Of a DNA stretch of 11,158 bases, positions 1-7,512 are shown in pieces (within the stretch, counting starts at the first letter, position 1; the number at the start of each line of letters is the position of its first letter). The stretch is from Nocardioidaceae bacterium (GTDB lineage: Bacteria; Actinomycetota; Actinomycetes; Propionibacteriales; Nocardioidaceae): NCBI GenBank assembly GCA_020438665.1, contig JAGQUE010000373.1, positions 4,355-15,512 of the forward strand. Reading direction: 5' to 3'. Under the pieces are notes generated by a model. It made no database searches. It saw nothing but the letters and a program-made list of their open reading frames with translations, and was not told the origin of the DNA. Position numbers and translations under genes: made by a program.

Positions 1-1368
1 GACGAGCACGCCTGGTTCGTGGAGTCGCGGTCCTCGCGCGACAACCCCAAGGCCGACTGGTATGTCTGGCGCGACCCCAAGCCCGGCACCGTCGGCGGCG
101 AGCCGGGCGCCGAGCCCAACAACTGGGGCTCGGCGTTCTCGGGCTCGGCCTGGGAGTGGGCGCCCGACCGCGGGCAGTACTTCCTCCACATCTTCAGCCG
201 CAAGCAGCCCGACCTCGACTGGGAGAACCCCGAGGTCCGTGAGGCCGTCTATTCGATGATGCGCTGGTGGCTCGACCGGGGCGTCGACGGCTTCCGGATG
301 GACGTCATCAACCTGATCTCCAAGGCGCCCGGCCTGCCCGAGGCGCCGATGCACCCGAGCGGCTATGGCGACTGCACGTCGCTGGTCGTCTGCGGCCCTC
401 GGCTGCTGGAGTGGCTCCTGGAGATGAAGCGCGAGGTCTTCGAGGCCCGGCCCGGCACCTATCTGACCGTCGGCGAGATGCCCGGCGTGACCGCCGAGCT
501 GGCGCGGGTCTATACCGACCGCGACACCGGTCCGCTCGACATGGTCTTCCAGTTCGAGCACGTCGACCTCGACGCCGACGGACTCAAGTGGCTGGTCAAG
601 CCGGTCACCCCGCTCGACATCAAGCGGTCGCTGTCCTCGTGGCAGGACGCCATGGGCGACCGCGGCTGGAACAGCCTCTATTGGTGCAACCACGACCAGC
701 CGCGGATCGTCAGCCGCTATGGCAACGACGGTGAGTTCTGGCGCGAGTCCGCAACGGCCCTGGCGACCGTGCTCCACCTGCACCGCGGGACGCCGTACGT
801 CTATCAGGGCGAGGAGCTCGGCATGACCAACGTGCCCTTCGCCAGCATCGATGACTACCGCGACATCGAGACGCTCAACTTCTATGCCGACGCCGTCGGC
901 CGCCTCGGGTTCCCCGCCGACGACGTGATGGCCGTCGTACGCCAGAAGAGCCGCGACAACGCGCGCACGCCGATGCAGTGGTCGGCCGCTCCGCACGGCG
1001 GCTTCACCACCGGGGAGCCGTGGCTGCCGGTCAACCCCAACACGAGCTGGCTCAACGCCGAGGCGCAGCGCGACGACTCCCGGTCGGTCCTGGCGCACTA
1101 TCGGGCGCTGATCCGGCTGCGCCACGAGGACGCTGTGGTCGTCGAGGGCGACTTCACGTTGGTCCAGCCCGACCACCCGACGCTCTATGCCTTCGCCCGG
1201 ACGCTCGGTGACCGGCGGATCGCCGTCTATGCCAATCTCTCCGACGAGCCGCTCGACATGACGCTCGACCCGGCCGACGTCGGCGCCGGTCTCGTCCTCG
1301 GCAACTACCCCGACGCAGGCACTCCCGACACGCTGCGCCCGTGGGAGGCGCGGATCCTCAGGAACTGA
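1..1368 (+). CDS. GH13 alpha-glucosidase / oligo-1,6-glucosidase, 5' end cut by the window
   Basis: Cytoplasmic glycoside hydrolase family 13 enzyme that releases glucose from short alpha-glucans such as isomaltose, maltose or related oligosaccharides. The frame is open from base 1, and the GTG at 19 is an internal Val (the stretch ..WFVESRSSRDNPKADWYVWRD is conserved in the family), so roughly the first 100-130 residues lie outside. Visible GH13 elements, numbered from codon 1: region V QPDLDWENP, region II GFRMDV with nucleophile Asp101, region III with acid/base Glu159 in VGEMPG, and region IV NHDQPR with Asp232. All three catalytic acids are present. The residue after the nucleophile is Val, as in alpha-1,6-acting members; alpha-1,4-acting enzymes usually have Ala or Thr there, so an isomaltose-type preference is inferred. 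The C-terminal beta-domain runs to the stop. Codon use is strongly G/C-ending, typical of the host. Family call very sure, exact specificity not. Confidence 0.95.
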   Translation, partial: DEHAWFVESRSSRDNPKADWYVWRDPKPGTVGGEPGAEPNNWGSAFSGSAWEWAPDRGQYFLHIFSRKQPDLDWENPEVREAVYSMMRWWLDRGVDGFRMDVINLISKAPGLPEAPMHPSGYGDCTSLVVCGPRLLEWLLEMKREVFEARPGTYLTVGEMPGVTAELARVYTDRDTGPLDMVFQFEHVDLDADGLKWLVKPVTPLDIKRSLSSWQDAMGDRGWNSLYWCNHDQPRIVSRYGNDGEFWRESATALATVLHLHRGTPYVYQGEELGMTNVPFASIDDYRDIETLNFYADAVGRLGFPADDVMAVVRQKSRDNARTPMQWSAAPHGGFTTGEPWLPVNPNTSWLNAEAQRDDSRSVLAHYRALIRLRHEDAVVVEGDFTLVQPDHPTLYAFARTLGDRRIAVYANLSDEPLDMTLDPADVGAGLVLGNYPDAGTPDTLRPWEARILRN

Positions 1369-1410
1369 AAACACGTCGACAGCCGGAGCGCCGCGCGACA
1401 GGGTCGCACC

Positions 1411-2145
1411 ATGACCAGCAGCGAGCTGTGGACCGCCGACGACGCGGAGCGGTACGACGCCGAGGACGCGGCGATGTTCTCCCCCGAGGTGCTCGGCCCG
1501 ACCGTGGACCTCCTCGCCGAGCTCGCCGGCAGCGGCCGGGCCCTCGAGTTCGCGATCGGCACCGGCCGCGTGGGTGTGGCGCTCCACCGGCGCGGCGTCC
1601 CCGTCACCGGCATCGAGCTGTCCGAGCCGATGGCCGCGAAGGTCCACCTCAAGGTCGACCCGGCCGATCTCCCCGTCGTCATCGGCGACATGGCGACGAC
1701 GCGGGTCGACGGCGAGTTCGCCCTCGTCTATCTCGTCTACAACACGATCACCAACCTGCTGACCCAGGCCGAGCAGGTGGAGTGCTTCCGCAATGCCGCC
1801 CGCCACCTCGCCCCCGGCGGTCGCTTCGTCATCGAGTGCGGGATCCCGCCGCTGCGCTTCCTGCCGCCCGGCCAGGTCGCCGTGCCCTTCGACGTCTCCG
1901 AGGACCACCTCGGCTTCGACACCTTCGACCTGACCCACCAGCTGCTGACCTCCCACCACGTCACCCGCACCGCCGAGGGCTGGCGGCGCGGAGAGTCGAC
2001 CCATCGGTTCGTCTGGCCCGCCGAGCTGGACCTGATGGCGCTGCTCGCCGGCCTCGAGCTCGAAGCCAGATACGCCGGCTGGGACCGCTCGCCCCTCACC
2101 GACGACAGCGGCTCGGCCATCTCGGTCTGGCGGAGGCCGAGCTAG
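1411..2145 (+). CDS. class I SAM-dependent methyltransferase
   Basis: A 244-residue Rossmann-fold methyltransferase, probably cytoplasmic, substrate unknown. SAM-binding motif I is ALEFAIGTGR (residues 44-53), followed by the acidic residue ending strand 2 (Glu69 in VTGIELS), Asp93 in IGDMA, the motif IV strand around FALVYLVYNTITNL (103-116), and the post-motif LAPGGRFVIE (133-142). The N-terminus with its ERYDAEDA stretch and the NTITNL segment resemble methyltransferases commonly annotated as class I type-11/25 in Actinobacteria. The gene begins 42 nt after the glucosidase stop on the same strand, so co-transcription is possible, but nothing links the functions. Only a weak purine stretch (CAGGG, 1399-1403) precedes the ATG. 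It shares the fold but little else with the methyltransferase at 10087. Confidence 0.9.
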   Translation: MTSSELWTADDAERYDAEDAAMFSPEVLGPTVDLLAELAGSGRALEFAIGTGRVGVALHRRGVPVTGIELSEPMAAKVHLKVDPADLPVVIGDMATTRVDGEFALVYLVYNTITNLLTQAEQVECFRNAARHLAPGGRFVIECGIPPLRFLPPGQVAVPFDVSEDHLGFDTFDLTHQLLTSHHVTRTAEGWRRGESTHRFVWPAELDLMALLAGLELEARYAGWDRSPLTDDSGSAISVWRRPS

Positions 2146-2387
2146 TAGCAATTCGGTGTGTCGGGCCGCTGCTTTCCGCCCACTGTGACGCAGCCTGGCG
2201 AGCACCGATCTAGCCGAGTTGCAGGCACAGCGCGCCCGTGGACGTAGCCAATCCTTGGGTGGCCCGCGCAGAACCTGCGTGCCACAGGCCCCCGGCGAGC
2301 CCACTCCAGTGGCGTCAAGTCGTCCAGTTCGGGGCAGGCCGGCGGATGAGAACGGCGACTGCCCTCGGATCACGGTCATGCAACGCC

Positions 2388-2411
2388 GCCCTGCACTTCT
2401 GCAAGCAGGGC
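2388..2411. repeat. 7-bp inverted repeat (hairpin)
   Basis: GCCCTGC (2388-2394) and GCAGGGC (2405-2411) form a perfect 7-bp stem with a 10-nt loop, followed by TTCT. It could be a weak terminator for transcription from the methyltransferase, 240 bp upstream, or chance. The stem is short and the T-rich tail minimal, so the call is tentative. Confidence 0.25.
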
Positions 2412-2477
2412 TTCTATGACGAGCTGCCGATTGATCTGCGTGGTCTGCGAGTATGAAGTCACGTCAAGGCCATCATT

Positions 2478-2481
2478 GGAG
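2478..2481 (+). promoter_or_regulatory. ribosome binding site of the 58-aa ORF
   Basis: GGAG lies 5 nt before the ATG at 2487. The spacing is a little short but acceptable, and this is the only in-frame start between the upstream stop (2454-2456) and the body of the ORF. It is the main support, with the 8-nt overlap downstream, for calling the ORF a gene. Confidence 0.4.
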
Positions 2482-2486
2482 TAGCC

Positions 2487-2663
2487 ATGCCCGTAGGTCG
2501 TCTCCTAAGCGTTTTCGCGTTTGAGGTTTCGCCTCAGCAAGTAGCCCCGTTCACTGGTGGCCGCGCCGAGTTCGGGTGCGAGTCCGAGCACTTCATCTTC
2601 GTGATCGCAGAACATCACAAGCCCGCGGGCTGGAACGAGGAGTCTGGGCTACTGAGTGAATGA
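2487..2663 (+). CDS. small hypothetical protein (58 aa) overlapping the nuclease-ATPase gene
   Basis: ATG at 2487 with a GGAG 5 nt upstream (2478-2481), and an uninterrupted frame to TGA at 2661-2663. The last 8 nt overlap the GTG start at 2656 (GTGAATGA), an arrangement typical of translationally coupled gene pairs. I counted 39 of 58 codons ending in G or C; the bias strengthens in the second half, where the run from codon 24 to 40 is nearly all G/C-ending after position 24, as in real coding DNA. The product is mildly acidic at its C-terminus (..GWNEESGLLSE), has no clear membrane helix or signal peptide, and contains a hydrophobic strand-like segment HFIFVIAEHH. I do not recognise it. It may be a small partner, regulator or antitoxin of the downstream protein, or only a leader that couples translation. 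An in-frame TGA at 2454-2456 bars extension upstream. Confidence 0.5.
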   Translation: MPVGRLLSVFAFEVSPQQVAPFTGGRAEFGCESEHFIFVIAEHHKPAGWNEESGLLSE

Positions 2664-5058
2664 GCAAGCGAGTGATGCTGAATCTCGGGCTCCAGAGTTG
2701 CGCGAAGCAGATGGGAACTCCGCCATGAACGACGGCCCCGGTCGCATAGACCGCGAAGGTATCCGTCGCCTGCTCGCAGACGCAGACCACCTGAGCGGCA
2801 AAGCGAAGGGAGATGCTCTCGAGCGTGCGATCCAGGAGTTGCTGGGCGGCGTGCCCGGCCTGGAGCTGGCGGCTCGCGATCTCAAGGACCCGGCTGGAGC
2901 CGAAGAAGTCGACCTAGGCTACATCAACTACAAGCACGAGGGCGGTTTGGTCCAGTTCGGGGAAGACGTGCTTGTAGAGTGCAAGAACTGGAATGCTCCC
3001 GTGGGCGCACCCGAGGTCGGCTGGTTCATTCACAAACTTCGGAACGCACAACAGCAGGTAGGAATCCTGGTCGCCGCGAACGGAGTCACGGGCGACCCCT
3101 CGCTTCTCACTGCTGCGTTGCGTGAGATCGACAGAGCACGGGTTGCGACCCCCCCAGTAAGAGTCGTGGTTCTCACTCGGGAAGAGATCGAGCTCATATC
3201 TGATACCTCGACCCTTGTCAGGGTCCTGCACAAGAAGCTCTTCCATATTCGGACCAGCGGACGCATCCACGAGGTCACGCGGGACGAGCTCGACCAGTTG
3301 GAATCAGGGTTGGCAGGGAATGAGTTGGCCGTCGCTCAAGAGGGGACGTCAGCCACTACCCCAGAGCCCATGGGGTCGTTCAACGCAGGACGTCTGCGGT
3401 CCTCAGAGGTAGCACACACGCTGGTTCCGAACCTGACGTACCGCCAGCTGAGCCGTCCGTGCCATTCCGTTCTAGTTGGCCCTAGGGGCAGCGGTAAGAC
3501 AGCCCTCCTGAGAAGTCTTTCGCAGGTCGCCGCGAATGAGTTGGCTCAGCTGGAACCAGAAGACTTCGATCTGCCTGGCTTCACGGGACTCTATGTGAAC
3601 GCGGCAACCTCGCGTGCCTGGCCGCGACCATCCGACGATCCGTATGGTGACCAAGCGCTTCGTGAAGCGGCGATCTTTACGTGCGCCGTCCTGCGCGAGA
3701 TGACTGAGGCTCTTTCGTTGCAGCTTGAGCATTTCATGGTGGGCTCAGCGCGCCAAGAGGCCGACGGGAAGTTAGCCGCCAAACTTGATGAGCTATTGGC
3801 GCTGAACCCAACTCCGACTGACCTTTCCGATGCCGCACGCGGTCTCGGCAAGCGCTGGGATCAACTAATCCGAGCACCACGCGGAAACTTTCCGGGTGAA
3901 GGTTCTGCCAACAGCGGTGCCGCCCCCGGCGGGGAGCTTATGGCCTACGACTTGCACTACGCGCTCACCGAAATGATCACGCTTGCGAATCGTGTCCTAG
4001 GCGAGCGTGGAATGAGGTGGTGTCTGCTGATCGACGATGCCGAAGGTCTCGGCCAGGCGCAGTTCGAGACCCTGATGGGGATCATGCGGTTCTCCGACTC
4101 GCGGCTCTTGGTCAAGATCGCAGTCGGTCCAGGTGCGGCGTTCACACGTACGCGAACGTCTTCGGTCGTCGATGCTGGACAGGACTATGAGCTGGTGGTG
4201 CTTCCGCCATCGGACTCGGCTACCTGGGCTCTCCGCCTGGCGACTCGCGAGGCGCAGCGAGCGCGTGTGGATGTTGATGACCTGCTGGGACCGACGAGGC
4301 GGAGTCCTGAAGTGAGCCCCGCCCACTCTCAGGCCGACGTCCTGAGACTTGCACGCCGCTTGGCGGAGCGTGACGCGTCATTCCGCGCATGGGCCGAGTC
4401 CCGAAATCTATTGGGCAGCGGGGCGCTCGATGCGTGGCAAGTTGCCACAGTCAGGAAGGCGGCATGGAGTATCAAACTGCGCGAGCATTTCCTCTCCGCG
4501 AAAGATCAGCGACAAAGAGTCCGAAAATCGCTCGAGCCATGGTCGACTCGCGACGGATTGCTACGGCTACTCTCGGAGCACCCACGCCTGCTTCGAAGCT
4601 TCCTCAACGAGGTGATCGATCGATCGCGAGACTCCGCATCCACGTCGATGCTGCGTAGTCAGGCACTCAAGTCGGTGCTCGACAAGTACGAGGCCCTATT
4701 GCGTGTGGCCGGAGACGGGACGACTCTGGAGTTCGTTGACCGAATCGGCCACGCACTCAGCAATCGCTACTACGGCGACTTCACGCTCGACGCACCCCTT
4801 GCCTTTGCTGTTGACCGCCGCGTCCGATCTGAAGACCGCCACGCACTCCGCCTCGCTGTCGAGCTTGGGGCCATCTGCCCGTCAATGCACCCAACTTCAG
4901 AAGAAAGTTGGGGCGGCGACCGAGTACCGCTGCGCTTGGCCTGGGCTCTCGCCCCCCGGTATCGCTTGCCTCTTCAGCTCGGCCGAGCCGCTTCACTCTC
5001 CGCCTTGCTCGACTATCCGGCAGCCGAGGACGGCCTGTTCGACGTGCATCCCAAATAG
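2656..5058 (+). CDS. PD-(D/E)XK nuclease-like domain fused to P-loop ATPase (ORC/CDC6-like), candidate defence protein
   Basis: An 800-residue soluble protein. Residues 48-200 look like a restriction-endonuclease fold: helix with Glu56 (ALERAIQELL), Asp86 in EEVDLGYI, then the paired motif VLVECKNW with Glu108 and Lys110, followed by a helix and strand AQQQVGILVAANGV as in Mrr-like nucleases. Residues 271-285 hold Walker A, GPRGSGKT (275-282); Walker B is CLLIDDAEGL (456-465) with Asp460/Asp461; VKIAVGPGAAF (487-497) may be a sensor strand. The segment after Walker A, FTGLYVNAA, resembles the ORC-CDC6-type ATPases. Residues 530-800 are mostly helical with no recognised domain. GTG 2656 follows an in-frame TGA directly and has AGGAG 13 nt upstream; ATG 2725 (Met24) is an alternative that keeps both domains. 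Codon use is much less G/C-biased than in the flanks (8 of the first 20 codons end in G/C), suggesting acquisition. Predicted action: ATP-dependent DNA cleavage or abortive defence; this is inferred, not shown. Confidence 0.85.
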   Translation: MNEQASDAESRAPELREADGNSAMNDGPGRIDREGIRRLLADADHLSGKAKGDALERAIQELLGGVPGLELAARDLKDPAGAEEVDLGYINYKHEGGLVQFGEDVLVECKNWNAPVGAPEVGWFIHKLRNAQQQVGILVAANGVTGDPSLLTAALREIDRARVATPPVRVVVLTREEIELISDTSTLVRVLHKKLFHIRTSGRIHEVTRDELDQLESGLAGNELAVAQEGTSATTPEPMGSFNAGRLRSSEVAHTLVPNLTYRQLSRPCHSVLVGPRGSGKTALLRSLSQVAANELAQLEPEDFDLPGFTGLYVNAATSRAWPRPSDDPYGDQALREAAIFTCAVLREMTEALSLQLEHFMVGSARQEADGKLAAKLDELLALNPTPTDLSDAARGLGKRWDQLIRAPRGNFPGEGSANSGAAPGGELMAYDLHYALTEMITLANRVLGERGMRWCLLIDDAEGLGQAQFETLMGIMRFSDSRLLVKIAVGPGAAFTRTRTSSVVDAGQDYELVVLPPSDSATWALRLATREAQRARVDVDDLLGPTRRSPEVSPAHSQADVLRLARRLAERDASFRAWAESRNLLGSGALDAWQVATVRKAAWSIKLREHFLSAKDQRQRVRKSLEPWSTRDGLLRLLSEHPRLLRSFLNEVIDRSRDSASTSMLRSQALKSVLDKYEALLRVAGDGTTLEFVDRIGHALSNRYYGDFTLDAPLAFAVDRRVRSEDRHALRLAVELGAICPSMHPTSEESWGGDRVPLRLAWALAPRYRLPLQLGRAASLSALLDYPAAEDGLFDVHPK

Positions 5059-5264
5059 TCATGCTTGTGTGGTCGTCATCGATGGCAGGCCCTAGTGCCC
5101 CAGTCCATCGCCCAGCTTGGCTTGCGACGTCCGCCGCGTCACTCCGCCGACGAGCCGGACCTAGTCATAAGGTGAAGAGTTGGCCAAGGCCTGACCGCGC
5201 CTGCTCGCCAACGACCTGCTCGTGGTACCGGGCGTTGCCGAGGAGCAAGGTCCTTGCGCTGCTG

Positions 5265-6473
5265 CTAGTCGAGTAGGTGGGTGCGGATCAGCCACCAGAC
5301 CCGGTCGACGACAAACAAGGCGGCGAGCGCGGCGCCTGCGAGGAGCATGCAGGTGGCACCCGTCCAGGCGAGGTCAGCCCAATGCTCGTCGAGCGGGACC
5401 AAGTATTCGCTGAGGCCCAGCAGGCCCACCGTGACCAGCGCGACCAGGAGCAAGCCAAGGACTACCGGCAACAACGTGCCGCGCAGGGGCCACAAGGCCT
5501 CATGCCACCGACGCTGACGGGGCGTGTCGATCAGTCCGGTGAACGCCTTGTCGTCGGGGTTGGTCAGGAACGGCTTCCAGGTCCGCGAGTAGCCCTCGAG
5601 CCGATTACCGTCGGACAGCGCCCGGGAGTGGCCGAAGTCAGGAGCGACGACGTTGACGACCGGGGAAGCGTCGCTACCAATGGCCGGGTCGAATCCGTCG
5701 CGACCGGACGGGCCGGAGTCGGCGATCAACCAGTGGGCGAGCGGCACGACGACATCCTTGGGCCCGTAGTGGTTGAGGGCTTCCTCCACCAGACCGGCGT
5801 CCTGCAGCTTCCGCCACGGAAAGTCGGGTCGCAAGATCGATCCGGTCAGTATGACCCGCCCCAATCGCAGGCCGGTGGGCCTCTCCAGTTCGTCGAGGAG
5901 GATGTGGCCCACCAGCCAAGTTCCGAAACTGTGCGCCACAACGTCGGGCGCAGGCTTTACCAGGTGTTCTGGGGCCTGACGGCTGAGTTCCTCGATCTTC
6001 GTCTGCAGCCGCTTCTTGAGCGCCCTCCGCCGCCACGGGAGGGCGACGCCCAGCCAGATGCGGCCGTACTTGAAGACGAAGGTCGGAACCACCCGCCCTT
6101 GCCACAATCCGATGTCGAACGCCAGGTGCTCCTGCCAGCGGCCCGCGGTGTTCATTCCGTGCACGAGCAAGAGCCAGCCTGGGCGCCTTCGCGGCGCACC
6201 CTGCCAGACGTACACCGCGGTCTCGACGGGCGGCTCGTCGGGGAAGTTGGGGTCGGGCTCGCCGCCACGGGTAGCCCGACTGAGCCAGGCGCCGGCGTCC
6301 TTGAGCAGTGCGAGCGCCTCGCTCTCGCTGTGCAGTTCCCCGCGTGTGGACGCGGCGTCTGCCAGCTCCTTCGATGTGAACGAGACGCTGCCCCTGTCAT
6401 ACGCGGCTTGCAGGGACGCGACGAGTGACGGCGCATGAGCGTCGTACAGCCGTGTCCAGTCAGGCCCGGTCAT
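5265..6473 (-). CDS. alpha/beta hydrolase with two C-terminal transmembrane helices
   Basis: A 402-residue lipase/esterase-like protein. LLLVHGMNT (101-109) gives the His-Gly oxyanion element, DVVAHSFGTW (177-186) the nucleophile elbow with Ser182, GPKDVVVP (237-244) the likely acid Asp240, and DFGHSRAL (279-286) the likely His282, so the triad is complete. Two hydrophobic segments near 333-353 and 370-389 should anchor the C-terminus in the membrane, with the catalytic part probably cytoplasmic because no signal peptide is present. The first 100 residues match nothing I know. The ATG at 6473 lies inside the upstream gene, overlapping it by 14 nt, with GAGGG (6483-6487) 9 nt ahead, so the pair is translationally coupled. 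A membrane-bound lipase beside a probable nucleic-acid-binding protein fits a toxic effector that attacks the envelope, but a housekeeping esterase cannot be excluded. The substrate is unknown. Confidence 0.85.
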   Translation of the reverse strand: MTGPDWTRLYDAHAPSLVASLQAAYDRGSVSFTSKELADAASTRGELHSESEALALLKDAGAWLSRATRGGEPDPNFPDEPPVETAVYVWQGAPRRRPGWLLLVHGMNTAGRWQEHLAFDIGLWQGRVVPTFVFKYGRIWLGVALPWRRRALKKRLQTKIEELSRQAPEHLVKPAPDVVAHSFGTWLVGHILLDELERPTGLRLGRVILTGSILRPDFPWRKLQDAGLVEEALNHYGPKDVVVPLAHWLIADSGPSGRDGFDPAIGSDASPVVNVVAPDFGHSRALSDGNRLEGYSRTWKPFLTNPDDKAFTGLIDTPRQRRWHEALWPLRGTLLPVVLGLLLVALVTVGLLGLSEYLVPLDEHWADLAWTGATCMLLAGAALAALFVVDRVWWLIRTHLLD

Positions 6474-7512
6474 GTTCGAAATCCCTCAGGGTCCGCAGGA
6501 TCCACCAGACGGAGTCTGCGGTCAGACTCGACCACAGGCGGATGCGGTCGTCGCTGGCCGCGAGCTCGACCCGGCCGAGGTCGGTGAACCTGAACGTGCC
6601 AGACGTGCCGTCGAATGCGCTCACGTCCTTCTCGCTGCGAATGACCTCGCGCACGACCTTGACGTCGCTGGAGTCGAAGTAGCTGCCGTTCGTCGAGGTG
6701 GCCCCGAACTCGACGTATGCCGCTCCGCTGCGCAACCGGCTGACCTGCGGGCTCGCCTTCACGTCCGACGAGCCGAAGGTGAGCGCTTGGTCGAAATTGC
6801 GGATGATCCGACCCACGAGGAGGTGCTGACGCTCCAGAGTCGAGTAGTCGAGGACGTGCCCAACTACCTCCTTTGCGGTGGCAATGGCGGCCTGGTGCTC
6901 GGGCGAATTGATGGCCTTCGGAATGAAGAGCGCAGCCATGTCGTCCTGGGGGCGGATTTCGAAGCGCATAACCTCGCGCACCGAACGCCCCCGGAAGGCG
7001 CGGAATTGGTATTCGAAGCCGTCGATCCACTCTGGATCCTTGTCGTACTGCTCCTCGCCCTTGGTGCGGATCCAGTACTTCGTGCCTTTGTGCCAATGGA
7101 ACCGCAATGAGCCGTCGTAGGTGATTGCGGCCAGATGCAGCTCTTGGTCCTCGGGCCACTCGACCTGGCTCGTCGTCGACCCGCCCCAGTGGGCGCCAAG
7201 CCCCGCGTCCTTGATCGCCGCCTCGGCCTTGCCGGCGGCTTCGAAGGTGCGCTTGATCGCGGGCGGGAGGCGATAGGCGTAGACGTGCTGTTGCCCCCAG
7301 CCCTCCACCGCGTTGAGCCAGGACTCCAGCTGCACCTTCGTGAGGTTGCCGTCTTCGATCGCTTCAAGCATGTTTCGCTCGAAGTCGTCCTTCGTCGCGC
7401 CGATCCGCACGCCGTTGTCGCGTAGCAGTTCCTTGATGTACACGTTGGTCTGAGCGCGCACGATGCCTAGGGCGAGCTGCTTGAGGGAAGCCTTATCGTC
7501 ATCAACCACCAC
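6460..7512 (-). CDS. protein of unknown function with SAP-like N-terminal motif, partner of the hydrolase
   Basis: A 350-residue soluble protein, first gene of a two-gene operon. Residues 23-52 (..VYIKELLRDNGVRIGATKDD..) fit the SAP/LEM-type helix-extended loop-helix pattern: hydrophobic-Lys-x-x-Leu-Leu, a central Gly, then Gly-x-x-Lys-x-x-hydrophobic. Such motifs often bind DNA. A segment VEGWGQQHVYAYRLP (69-83) and an alternating hydrophobic middle (125-200, e.g. SLRFHWHKGTKYWI) suggest a beta-rich core. The C-terminus (TFRFTDLGRVELA and WSSLTADSVWWILRTLRDFE) is strand then helix. No catalytic motif, signal peptide or membrane helix is seen. Tandem GTG codons (7512 and 7509) follow TGAGGAG at 7517-7523; the second has the better spacing, a two-codon ambiguity at most, since the two are adjacent. 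Its role may be to sense or bind nucleic acid and control the membrane hydrolase it overlaps. I do not recognise the family with certainty. Confidence 0.8.
   Translation of the reverse strand: MVVDDDKASLKQLALGIVRAQTNVYIKELLRDNGVRIGATKDDFERNMLEAIEDGNLTKVQLESWLNAVEGWGQQHVYAYRLPPAIKRTFEAAGKAEAAIKDAGLGAHWGGSTTSQVEWPEDQELHLAAITYDGSLRFHWHKGTKYWIRTKGEEQYDKDPEWIDGFEYQFRAFRGRSVREVMRFEIRPQDDMAALFIPKAINSPEHQAAIATAKEVVGHVLDYSTLERQHLLVGRIIRNFDQALTFGSSDVKASPQVSRLRSGAAYVEFGATSTNGSYFDSSDVKVVREVIRSEKDVSAFDGTSGTFRFTDLGRVELAASDDRIRLWSSLTADSVWWILRTLRDFEHDRA

Larger units (their letters stand above)
2146..2486. other. non-coding stretch at the left edge of the accessory segment
   Basis: About 340 bp without a convincing gene. 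Open frames exist (for example 2238-2456), but their translations are rich in Arg, Pro and Ala, show no motif and overlap one another, as expected of non-coding high-GC DNA. It holds one moderate hairpin (2388-2411). No tRNA, integrase fragment or insertion-sequence end is seen. It marks the change from host-like codon use upstream to the less G/C-biased genes that follow. Confidence 0.5.

Noticed and set aside
2238..2456. 72-codon plus-strand ORF upstream of the nuclease-ATPase, in frame with the 58-codon ORF
   Set aside because: Arg/Ala-rich translation with no motif and no ribosome binding site, overlapped by another equally poor frame; ends at the TGA just before the small ORF.
2522..2536. 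TGAGG-TTTCG-CCTCA hairpin
   Set aside because: Only five pairs, no T tract, and it lies inside the 58-codon ORF.
2322..2962. 13-bp repeat GTCCAGTTCGGGG at 2322-2334 and 2950-2962
   Set aside because: A single short direct repeat, one copy inside the nuclease domain coding sequence; no extension on either side, so not evidence of an attachment site or duplication.
5246..5258. GCAAGGTCCTTGC palindrome between the convergent genes as a terminator
   Set aside because: No room for a loop unless the stem shrinks to four pairs; too weak to call.
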